Of a stretch of DNA of 64,000 nucleotides, positions 43,085-52,749 are shown one piece after another; position 1 is the stretch's first letter, and each line of letters starts with the position of its first letter. Source of the DNA: Neoscytalidium dimidiatum (taxonomy: Eukaryota; Ascomycota; Dothideomycetes; Botryosphaeriales; Botryosphaeriaceae); NCBI GenBank assembly GCA_037367355.1, contig CM074702.1, positions 2,999,175 to 3,063,174 on the forward strand. The letters run 5' to 3'. Under the pieces are notes generated by a model. The model had not been told where the DNA came from, ran no database searches, and worked only from the letters and a program-made list of their open reading frames with translations. The translations under genes and the position numbers were made by a program.

Positions 43085-44824
43085 ATGGGAGACTACCCGG
43101 AGCGCGAGAGCGGAGGCTCTGCCCTGCCACTCCGCCAAATCCAGCATGATGGTTTGCCCGCGCACGTTGCTACGCAAGCCATCGAGGACGAGCTGCTGTT
43201 GGATGGAAGTCCCGCATTGAACCTGTCTGCCTTCCACAACACCTACATGGAGCCCGAAATTGAGAGTGTTCTGCTCCGACATCTTGTATGGCCGTAGCCT
43301 TCGTGCGAAGGGACTGTTTTTACTAATTGCGAGCGCCAGCCCAAGAACATAACACACCATGAGGCGTACCCAGCCTCAAATGAGATCGAGTTGCGCTGTG
43401 TAGACATGATCTCCAATTTGTTCCATGCCCCCGCTGCACAATCGATGGGCGTGAGTACCGCAGGCTCAAGCGAGGCCATCTTTCTCAGCGTGCTGGCTGC
43501 CAAGCGACGATGGCAAGGTAAGTCCTCAATGCTGTCCCTTTGCCCTCGATCAACGTCCATGTCTGAAACACAAAATGAGCTGTAGACGCGAGAGCCGCTG
43601 CAGGGAAGCCCGCCAGGACACCAAACATTGTGATGAGCTCGACAGTACATGTTTCTTGGAAGAAGGCGGCGCTCTATCTGGATATCGAGGAGCGCTACGT
43701 CTATTGCTCTGCGGATCGCTACGTGCTCGACCCCACGGAAGCCGTATCCTTGGTCGACGAGAACACCATTCTCGTGTGCGCCATTCTGGGATCAACGTAC
43801 ACGGGCGAGTACGAAGATGTGCAGCTCTTGGATGAGCTCCTTGCGGCGAAGAATGCTAAGGAAAACTTGGACGTCCACATCCACATCGATGCGGCAGCGG
43901 GAGGGTTCGTTGCACCATTCGTGCAGCCCGATCTTATTTGGGACTTCAGACTGCCTCTTGTCTGCTCGATCAACGTCTCAGGCCATAAATGTGAGTTGAA
44001 ACCAAAAGCATCCAAACCCTCGAATGACCAGGAAATAATTTTTTATTTGTCTAGACGGGTGAGTCATACCTGCGCTCTGCTTCGAACTGATGGATGACCG
44101 GATGCGAAAAGCATGACATACGCCTCTGTCGGCTGGGCAATATGGCGCTCGGGCGAGTTTGTTCCCGAGCAGCTGCGCTTCACTATCGACTACTGCGGCC
44201 GCAAGCAGGTCTCCTTCACGCTGAATTTCTCCAAGCCGGCAATCTACGTGATAGCCCAGTACTACCAGCTTCTCCGCCTCGGTAAGTAGCTGCTGTTAGG
44301 AGAAAGGTCTTGCTCGCGGTACTAGCTCTACTGGAAAATTCAGGGATCTCGGGCTACCGTGCGATATTGAATGAGGCGATGCGCACCGCCACATTCTTGT
44401 CCGGAGCAATCGCTACCATGGACGGCTCCCAGACGTTTGAACTGATAAGCAATATGGGAAAGGCATGCCTTCCGCTTGTCGCTTGGAGGTTGAAGAAAAG
44501 GGGAGCATATGATGGTAGGCTGCCACACAGCCTCTTAATTGCAGATTTGCTCACCCTCCAATGTGCATAAGAGTTCCAATTGGCGGCGCAATTGAGGAGT
44601 AAAGGATGGATCGTACCAGGTACGTTGAGCATGCTGGTCCCGCGACACTAATAAACAGGAGTTGACGCCTAACAGCATACACACTTACGACTACTTCGGG
44701 AACCTTCAAACTTCTCCGTGTTGTTGTACGCCAAGATTTTAGCATGAAAAAATGTCTGGAGTTCATAGAAGACATCCAACAGGTCTCTGTAAGCCCCGAG
44801 GACCTTTGCCCTTTTCACTGCTGA
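43085..44824 (+). CDS. Group II PLP-dependent decarboxylase (glutamate decarboxylase-like)
   Basis: A pyridoxal-phosphate enzyme that removes the carboxyl group of an amino acid, giving an amine and CO2. Eight exons: 43085-43285, 43340-43517, 43586-43990, 44055-44058, 44112-44281, 44344-44514, 44572-44619 and 44676-44824; 441 aa, about 60-100 residues shorter than usual eukaryotic glutamate decarboxylases. Family signs: PALNLSAFHNTYMEPEIE, STAGSSEAIFLSVLAAKRRW, STVHVSWKKAALYLDIEERY, the PLP Asp in HIHIDAAAGGF, and the Schiff-base lysine in SGHKYGMTYASVGW (K261). A 4-nt exon (ACGG) is needed to build the YG after this lysine. The C-terminus lacks the calmodulin-binding tail of plant forms. Substrate may differ from glutamate, given its place among saccharopine-type genes. 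Confidence 0.88.
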
Positions 44825-45178
44825 CACATGTCCAGGCAGCCGCTCTTTTGAGTGAGAATCAAAACTAGATCTAAGGCCAGACAATGGAATGTTCGTGCAA
44901 GGAATTATCGTAAAAGAATGAGATTACGGCGACATGATATGATCAGAGGGGAAGCATATCTCTCTTTATCATGATTTCTCCTTTCAGGTCACAAATTTCC
45001 TCGACATATATCGGTACAGTGTAATGTATTTCAGATAGTCAATCAAGATAGAAGAGCGGCGGTAAAAATGGATCAAATTTTGCAAGATGTGTGTTCCTAT
45101 GGCGCCAGGCCTGCAAGATGTTGAATCAAGCAAAAAGAAGCAACAGACATAACAATCGACTCTTGGCGTAAGCTCCCG
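44825..45178. other. Convergent intergenic region
   Basis: 354 bp between the decarboxylase and FAD-oxidase stop codons; nothing recognised. Confidence 0.5.
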
Positions 45179-47024
45179 CTAAAGGTGGAGCTGTGGATGT
45201 TTCCAACCGACGGCCTCCTTCAGCTCCAGCTTCGGCCGGGACGCCCGCTCTTCGCTACCAGGATCCTTGCCGATCCTGTCAGGGCGCCAGCGCCAGAGCT
45301 CCTGGTGCATGTCGTCGAGCGTTCCCTCAAGCCGCTGCATGATGTATTTCCCCACATTCACGATGTTCTTGAATGAGTGGCCTGACCCGCCCGTTGCAAT
45401 GAGCAGTGTTTCGGGGGAGTCGGGATGGTAGTCAATGAGCCAGTTGTAATCATGGGCTGCGGCGTAGCTCCGTTAGCGGCTGTGTGTACTATCGGGATAG
45501 TGCGCCACTTACATTCCATGTCCCAGCATAAGCTGGATTGCGTCAGCGTGCAGGATGCAGGAACGGGCAAATGGTGCTGCTTACCGGGATGACTCGATCT
45601 CCGCCTCAGCCAACTCGGACAAAATGAACTTGGTAAATTTGCGGGTGACCGCCTCAGCCTCTATCGGCTGCGTGTCGGTGGGGTGGTAGGCAGGGTCGCG
45701 TGGAAGCGAGACCGGTCCCCACCTGCAGCCGACGTCTCCGAGGTTTTCGATATTTACGTACGAAATATCAGTGCTGTGCAAAGCTTAGAAGGATGTGTGG
45801 TGGGCGCTTACGCAGGCAACTTACTTGCAGATTTTCAAGATGCGATCCTGGTTTGGTGGAAAGCTGCGTGAAAGGTGAGCGCTGGCCGTGCCCTAGTGGG
45901 GACACCCGATCACGGAGACACTCACCAGTAGCCTCTTCTGGATCTTTTCAGAGATGTCACGTCAGCAAAGGGCTTCGGTTCAAACTAAAAAGGCTCGAAC
46001 GTACATGTTGAGCACAGGCATGTCTCTGTAGCGCTCGTATTGCTCTTCGGTCAGACGCAGATGCGTGACCACGTAGGCAGTCTACAACCAGTGATCAGCA
46101 TCCGCATGTGTGCTCCTATCCTTCACACCACTTACCGCTTGGAGTTGCCCCTTGAAGTCCAGAAGCGTGTCACAGTACGAACCTGCAGCCAAGATGATCT
46201 TGGACGCGTATCTGTGCGCACCATCCGCGGTTTCCACGCCGCTTACCGTCTTACCATCTGCAGTCTTCAAGAAACTCACCACGGTGCCACCTGGACCGCC
46301 GGTAAATTTCACCCCGCGCTTCTCACATTCTCGCTTAAGCAGTAGCATTGCACCAACGGGATCCACCCACCCCGCATTACCATTGAAGATCGCTTGGAAA
46401 TCAGCCTTGCCCTCTTTGTGCCGGGAATCCGATGCCAGGACCGGAAGCTTAGCAACGGTTGCTTCCCAGTTTGGGAGGTGGATGATTTTGGAGGCGTCGC
46501 CGTAACGTTTGGTATTCTCGCAGCTCTTGAAGAAGTTGCTCGCCCGTCCGAGCTCGGTCGTCCCGTCCGTTCCAAATATCCTGATTGACAGGTCAGCGCG
46601 TTGCCTTTCAAGGCAAAAAGCTGGCGCTTTGGTAACCTACCACCCCGTTTCATGAAAGACGTCTTTAAACAGTGGGTCACGCCAGAGCTCGATAGCTTCC
46701 TGAGCAAGCACGGAATACACCGGATGGCTGTATTCGGTGCGCACAATCTGCAGTCATCGATAGTTAGCGATGGTTGCGTGCGAAGTTTCGGAGACGTAAA
46801 AGAAACCCTATTGTGATCGTATCCTGCAGACGAAGGAGACGGCACATGCCATCTATCAAGACAGTGGATGTTCGTGTATCCGGCGCGGGAGAGATACCAC
46901 GCGGTTGAGAGCCCTGCAGTTGGCTTCACGTCAGTCACGGACTAGTGATACCACACAGTGTGGGATACGAACCAAAGGTACCCCCACCGCCAACAATCAC
47001 GATTGAAGAGGATTTGTCCATCAT
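45179..47024 (-). CDS. FAD-dependent amine oxidase, saccharopine oxidase / fructosyl-amine oxidase / sarcosine oxidase family
   Basis: Oxidises a secondary amine with O2, giving an imine, which hydrolyses or cyclises, and H2O2. Ten exons: 46973-47024, 46807-46913, 46641-46747, 46136-46580, 46005-46081, 45926-45943, 45825-45863, 45585-45773, 45513-45532 and 45179-45456; 443 aa, normal for the family. Family signs: the dinucleotide site IVIVGGGGTFGLSTAWYL, SSAGYDHNRIVRTEYS, NGNAGWVDPVGAMLLLKREC, ILAAGSYCDTLL, RRGYCFPPNQDRILKICN, CWDMESHDYNWLIDYHP and LLIATGGSGHSFKN. The conserved flavin-linking Cys found in sarcosine oxidases cannot be assigned with certainty. Two tiny exons (18 and 20 nt) are essential for the frame. 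The nearest described fungal function is oxidation of saccharopine to piperideine-6-carboxylate; the saccharopine reductase four kb away makes this attractive. Substrate is inference. Confidence 0.9.
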
Positions 47025-47512
47025 TGGTGCTTATTCTCACAGCAGCGAGTTCGTGTCGGACTCGTGGAGAATGAAGATGCGTGCCTTATTTGCGTTCACT
47101 TGTCCGTCTTTTAGAGGAGGGCCGGGTGTTATTCCCGCCCTATACTTGTCAGCATGCACATCTCCCATCCGCCAATCATCAGACAATAGGAAGCTCGATT
47201 CGGGAAGACTCGTGTTTCCCCTTCTACACGTGATGTGTTTTGCAGATGGCACCTTTCTCATCACACATGTTGGCGCATCTTTTGAGATTCCTTGAGCTTA
47301 CTAGCAAACGCCCATGATCACAACATTTGTAGTACCCTGACTCGACTTCCCGCATAGGGAATTGCTGTCTCAGGTCCCACATCTACACACCGGTCCGCTT
47401 TCCCCGCTGGGGCAATGATGTAGTTGTGAGAATTGATGCGATAAACTAGTCTTGAATTCGCGGTGATGAGCAATCTTTGCCGTGAGGACGTTCAGAATAA
47501 GCAACACTATCG
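47025..47512. other. Intergenic, promoter of the FAD oxidase
   Basis: 488 bp between tandem minus-strand genes. A plus-strand frame at 46945-47295 overlaps the first exon of the FAD oxidase and is a shadow. Confidence 0.5.
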
Positions 47513-48640
47513 TCACACCTGTCCAATTGTGCGTTCATGCCAGCTCCCCAAGAACCCGACCCTGCCTGTAAGCAATGCAGAACCCTTCTGCTCATCGTTT
47601 CCAGCTCTGAAGACCCTGTACTTTGTCCTGTGCCACTCCTCGCCGGTCCACTCTCTACCTTGTGGGTCCACAAACCGCGCAGTGAGCTCAGGCCGGAGGA
47701 AAAATGCTGCCGAGAACCGTGTCTCTTGCATCCCCTGATCATCGACATGAGGCACGACTCGGTGGAGACAGCTTCTGAACCTCCCCTGGCTCATGAAGCT
47801 GAGTGTGTCGCCAACATTGACGATGAACGCGTCATCGCGAGGTGGTACCGGCACCCAGGAATGGCTTCTCTGTCCGAAAACCTGTAGGCCAGGAGAAGAG
47901 GTGCAAAGCAGGGTTAGAGATCCTACATCAGTGTGCGCCATATGTCCAACTTGATCCGCGGGAAGATGACTGCTGGGCTCGTATCTCAGCATAGCAAGTG
48001 AAGTAGTAGAAGGCTCCGTCGGCCGATGCAGATCTTCGAACGGAGTTTCTGGATTCGGGTGCATATTCTCGGAGAGCACCGCAAGCAGGAACCGTCCGAC
48101 GCTTTGGCAAGCGAGCTCATACTCGGTCAGAAGAGGTCGGTGCTTCTGCAACAGCGGTGGCCAACTCCGTGTGTAGCCCTTCAGGCCCAATATCATATTC
48201 AGCGGCATCTGGACTGTCAGGCTCCTAAACGTGATGCTTGATAGGGCCGGGCCGTCGCCTTACCAGGAAGTTTTCAAATCCATCTCGCTTTCCTTCAACC
48301 ACACCAGTGTGCTTCCCAGTGGCCTTGTATCTGCAGCAAGAGTTCTGTAAGCAGCAATGTCCGGCATAAAAAGCAATTTGAATTTTACTCCTTACCCGGC
48401 AATTTGGAGATCTCCCCACTTGTCCATCTCCCAGCGTAACTTTTCTTCCAAGCTTAGCTTGAATACTTCGTCTGCTACTGAGAATGTTCTCTGTGCCATG
48501 GCCAACAATGCGTCCTCCATGATGAGGTAGAAGCAGCCATTCGTCTCACATGCCTGCAAGAGTGTGTCAACCTGTGTCGAATCTCCGGAAAGTAAGCCGG
48601 TGATCGAGACGCAGAGGAGCTCAGGGTATGTTTCGGACAT
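47513..48640 (-). CDS. 2-oxoglutarate/Fe(II)-dependent oxygenase (isopenicillin-N-synthase-like)
   Basis: A non-haem iron oxygenase that hydroxylates, desaturates or closes rings on its substrate. Three exons: 48396-48640, 48264-48330 and 47513-48208; 335 aa, normal length. The DIOX_N region has TNGCFYLIMEDALL and EEKLRWEMDKWGDLQ. The core shows the iron facial triad: HTDVG (H196, D198) and CLHRVV (H253). The 2-oxoglutarate-binding RFS (R268, S270, in ETRFSAAFF) is present, so 2-oxoglutarate use is expected. A TATATATA box lies 51-60 bp upstream of the ATG. Oxygenases of this type decorate many fungal alkaloids. Tandem with the FAD oxidase and the saccharopine reductase on the same strand, which suggests co-regulation. 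Confidence 0.92.
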
Positions 48641-49127
48641 AGTGACAATACAGAGGGCTATTCAGAATGCGTAGCACATTCAACCGAGACGTATATATAG
48701 ATTATTGGGGCGGAGAACCTCAAGGCGAGAATGGCTATCCGGGAAGGAAGCCGAACATCGGATCCACTGTGGGGTCTGGAGCTGACACTTGCCAGGCTCA
48801 CTAGCCGTCATCCATTCATGAGCCCAAGCACCATTGTTCGCGTGGAATCACGCAGACATAGAAACATACCCAAATGGACGCTAGCATTCGGTCACGAAGC
48901 CACGCATGCTTGCTACCATATGCATGTGGGGGGCCAGCTGGAAGAGATTACATCCGCTCAAGCGAGAAAAGCTCGAGGCAGCCATGACGCTGATCGTATG
49001 ACTTCAGTCTTTCCATTTTTGTCATTCTACAGTGTTGAGATGAGTAGTTTCCATTCTGCTGGATAAATGTATCCCGTGGCAAACTTGGCATTACGGATTC
49101 GGAACCGGGCAAAAATGACGTTTGCCT
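48641..49127. other. Intergenic, promoter of the 2OG oxygenase
   Basis: 487 bp; contains a TATA box at 48691-48700. A plus-strand frame (48731-49066) has no recognisable domain. Confidence 0.5.
48691..48700 (-). promoter_or_regulatory. TATA box of the 2OG oxygenase
   Basis: The palindromic run GTATATATAG lies 51-60 bp upstream of the ATG at 48640. It is the clearest core-promoter element seen in the cluster. Position fits a fungal TATA box with a short 5' leader. Confidence 0.55.
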
Positions 49128-50694
49128 CTACAACAGCTTTTCCTCCATTTTGATCCCTTCACGCTCAACGATCTCGCGGATAGGGTCGCAGATACTCTTC
49201 GTGTACGGAGCGTGGATACCGGGCACATTCAACGCGGGATGCTCGTCGAGCAAGAGCTGAGTCGCGATGCCACAAGTGACTCCCACAGACAAAGCCATGG
49301 CAGAGTACCCCTTTGGATCTCCGAGTAGCTCAAGGGTTGACGTGATGGTGTCCTGTAATATCTATCAGCTCACTGTGTAGTACGGGAGGCCGTTCTCGAC
49401 TCTCACCTTTCTCCCGTCCTTCCACTCCACAACGAATTTATGCTGGAGCATGACCAGGTCTCGCTCACCCGGTTGGTAGCTAAGCAGTTTCTCAAGCCGA
49501 CCAGCAAGGGTATCAAGAAGGTTCTGACCTTTCACTGACGCGGGTTCTGAAGAGAAGAGTCCGAACCACTGGAGGCCTGAGATGATCCGATCAGCTTCGG
49601 CCTCGTTGGGGAACTCTCCTATCTCCTTGATGCGCGCAATCAGAGCACTATTGTGGTCTTCGTCAGCGGAAAAGTGATGGATTGAGGCCACCATTACCTT
49701 TCATCTGCACTCGTTGCGCCAATTGCCTTTTGATGGACTTCTGCCCACGTTAAGCCTTCCTTGAGCCAGTCTTTTGGCTCAGCATCGAGCCAGCCAAGCT
49801 TGTTCAAAGCCCGCACAAATTGCGGATTGCCGTCATATCGCAGCGAGCCTCTGATCACCGTGTCCGCTTCCGGTATATTGTAGAACTGCTGGAAGGGCAG
49901 CGAGTTGCGATTTGGGTATGCAACGAAAGAATAGCCGTCCTTGACGTAATACGGCTTCGCACGGGACATGAGCTCGTTTGCGGGAATCTCGACTTGCTTC
50001 CCATCCAAGAGAAAGGTTGCAGAGTTGCATTGTGACAGCAGGGCACCTCGGGGAGACCAGGAAAATTTGAAACGAAGTGGATTGTCAGCATGCTCGGGCG
50101 CGGGAACGCCTCCGCAGTAGGAGTAAAACTCTTTTATCTGGCGCGCGAATCGTCAGCCATAATCCACACGAAGACCATGCCGTGACAACCTTTCCGCCTT
50201 TGCTGTGGACTTCAGCGATGGTCTTGATGGCATAGAGGTGATCAACACCCGGGTCAGATCCGACTTCGTTCAGCACGACAATCCCGGCTTGCTTCGCCTC
50301 CGCATCGAGTTCACGCATCGCAGGTGACACATAGCTGGTGGTCACAACGTTCGTCTTGCCTTTGATCGCGGACTTGATGACGGCGGCATGGAAGACGTAT
50401 GGAACCAGGGAGATCACGAGATCGTGTGCGGAAACCTGGGCGTCGAGTTCGGCCGATGACGAGACATCGAGCGCGATTGGACGCGTTCGAGGTAGCTCTG
50501 CACAAAGACTCTGTGCGGTTGAGATTGTGCGACAGGCTGGCAGGTAGGAAAGGTCAGCAAGTCTGACACAATCTCATGGGAAATCGGCGGAACATACCGA
50601 CTGTGACCTCGTTCTCGGCGTTGCGAACGAGATAGTCCACGCATGGTCTGGCGACCAGGCCGCTGCCAAGTACAAGAATCTTTCTGGGGGCCAT
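49128..50694 (-). CDS. Saccharopine dehydrogenase (NADP+, L-glutamate-forming), LYS9-type
   Basis: Joins L-aminoadipate semialdehyde and glutamate into saccharopine with NADPH, the penultimate step of fungal lysine synthesis. Five exons: 50598-50694, 50190-50536, 49698-50137, 49407-49647 and 49128-49352; 449 aa, the exact family length. Family signs: MAPRKILVLGSGLVARPCVD (NADP site), VACRTISTAQSL, VISLVPYVFHAAVIKSAI, VVTTSYVSPAMREL, VLNEVGSDPGVDHLYAIKTI, YSYCGGVPAPEHADNPL, KFSWSPRGALL, SFVAYPNRNSLPF, YNIPEADTVIRGSLRYDG and VTCGIATQLLLD. Key GDPG/DH residues are intact. It could be the housekeeping lysine gene or a dedicated copy that feeds the cluster; a second copy elsewhere would decide. 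Divergent from the O-methyltransferase with about 600 bp between. Confidence 0.93.
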
Positions 50695-51304
50695 TCCGGC
50701 TGTTGAAACGTGGGCTGGGCTGCTGAGAATGAGATGCACACGACCGACAGGAGGGAACGCTGCTGTGAGTGAAGGGGTGGGAAAAAAAAAGAGACAGGTT
50801 GGAAGCGCTCATTGTGTCATTGCCACGTGCATGTCACGTGCAATTTACTGAAGTCGGCTTTCTTTTCCCAGCCCCACTCCAGAAATTCATGCAGTTGTCT
50901 AATGTGAGACTAGTTTGTCGCGAGCGAGAATGCAGCCATAGCCCCGAGTGACGCACATCGCATCTGCTTCTCCACCGGTCTAGGTTGTCAATAGGGCGCG
51001 TCGTTGTGCAGCGCTAGGCCGAATGTGGGCAGTGCTCGCAATCCGCAGTGGGGGTGTTGCGTGCTGATGCACGGCGTGCATGGAAGGCTTCGGTTGAGTC
51101 TCCTCAGCTCTGCGTGCAGCACAGCCGGGGAGCGAAAGCAAAGCGATCCTGCGAGGGCCCACTACGTCCCCTGCTGCTACCCTTGTCAACATAATGTCTC
51201 GCTGATGCTCGTTGTCGGGGCGGGCTGAGGAGGAATTGAAAAGAGTGCACAGAGATAGAAGGACGCCCATTGAAGGAGTTTCACTATCATTATCGCTATC
51301 CAAG
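50695..51304. other. Divergent promoter region, saccharopine reductase / O-methyltransferase
   Basis: 610 bp between the two start codons. An A-rich tract lies near 50781-50792 and a TGCACGTGACATGCACGTG-like pair (CACGTG at 50824-50842) may bind bHLH factors. Short frames on both strands lack domains. Confidence 0.5.
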
Positions 51305-52348
51305 ATGCGTTCGAGTATTCTCTCTCTACCGGTATCCGAGCTCCTGTGACATCTGCGAACCGACAATTGCTGAGCCTCGTTGCAGGAGAAAACAGCCGGA
51401 AATTTGGATCAGTACGCCATAACCGCTTCAACTGCCATCACACCAATCCTCCAAAGTCATCATGCATGGACTCAGGCGAACTTCTCCGATGCAGATCGGT
51501 CTTCCTCTCTGCTTCAGGTTTGTAAAATCTTCACTTTCTTAGCGTGCCTATGGCTAAATTGCTTAGGCTCAGTGGATGCTGCAAAGGGCGTTCGAGAGAC
51601 GTGCAAGACGCGGTTCGTACCTTGGGAGTTTTCACGTTGGCAGTTTGATACTAAACGACTTTTAGTGCTGGACATAGGTTGTTATACTGGGCTGAGTGCG
51701 CTTGCTTGGTACGAGGGTACGAAAGAGACTCAGGCCCAGGTACAAATAATCCCTTTGCAGGGGGTTTACTTTGTTTTTTTCTGTCACATTGACTGTCTGA
51801 CTGATGTATGGCTCAGATATTCACAATTGAATATGACCGAAAGATTGCAGAAACTGCTCGAGAGGTTTTTCAACGCCTTGGCTGTCAGGACCGGGTCCAA
51901 GTTGTCGAGGGCGATGCCAATAACGTGTAAGTTACATGCCGATCGGAACATCCAGTAGCTGAGCCAAAATCTAGGCTGGACGAGTTGACTGACCCGTTTG
52001 ACATTATCTTTGTCGATTTGGAGTTCTCGGCGTATCAGCCAATTGTCCAAAAAATTCTGGATCGCAAGCTTCTTGCTCAGAACGGCATCATACTCGTGGA
52101 CAATGGTAAGCCAATTATACTGGACGGCTGTTCCTGAGTACTGACCGGTTGTGACCATAGTTTTCGCAAGGGGATTTGTCGTTGATGAGCGCAACTTGGC
52201 CAACATCGACCCATCGAAGATCGAGCATTGGACACAGTCTGGCAGGTTGGTGAAGGATTTCAACGCTTTTCTTCAAGGTGACACGCGAATCAGCGTGACT
52301 CTTCTTCCTTTTTTCGATGGAATCTCCGAAATAAGGTGGAAGACATGA
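51305..52348 (+). CDS. O-methyltransferase, caffeoyl-CoA/catechol OMT family (Methyltransf_3)
   Basis: A SAM-dependent, metal-assisted O-methyltransferase, likely acting on a catechol-like or other hydroxylated intermediate. Seven exons: 51305-51331, 51386-51517, 51567-51600, 51666-51739, 51817-51926, 51975-52105 and 52161-52348; 231 aa, the family's normal size. Family signs: SHHAWTQANFSDADRSSSLL, LQAQWMLQRAFERLLDIGCYTGLSALAWYEGT is split across three exons (motif I is DIGCYTGLS), IFTIEYDRKIAETAREVF, GCQDRVQVVEGDAN, the metal/catalytic DPFDIIFVDLEFSAY, and GIILVDNVFARGFV. The intron 51601-51665 has a perfect TACTAAAC branch site and removes a stretch that is otherwise open, so simple ORF callers will mis-model it. 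First exon (27 nt) is the least sure part. Confidence 0.87.
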
Positions 52349-52749
52349 TGGTGGGATACACGAGGGACTCAATGAGTGTTCATTGCGAATGAATGGGCCC
52401 CGTCCAGTTTTCGTTCTGAATGTCGGAAAATGTCAAGCATACTTCCATAAATGTCAACGATTGCTGCATGAAAAATTTACCAAATGTTCAGAGATGACCC
52501 AAGGAAATTATTCTGATTGTAAAGATTTGGCACCTTTGGATGGTTGTTCTATATGGAGATTACGATCGTGAGCAGCGGTCTACATCAGTGATCAGCTGGT
52601 GGCTCTCGGTTCTCGTTCTGCCAGCCGGTCGCGTCGGAGAAAGGCTAACTCCGCATCACCTGTGGTATATGAGTTCACTCTTACCACGCACGCCCCTCGT
52701 CAACAAACGCCCGAAAAATTTGAGAGCCCGAATCTTTCCCCACCCCATC
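52349..52749. other. Intergenic, promoter of the ABC transporter
   Basis: 401 bp between tandem plus-strand genes. No gene seen. Confidence 0.5.

Noticed and set aside
51518..51665. Reading the O-methyltransferase as one continuous frame through 51518-51665
   Set aside because: The continuous frame inserts a non-family stretch; splicing via the 34-nt exon restores LQAQWML and DIGCYTG and uses a perfect TACTAAAC branch site.
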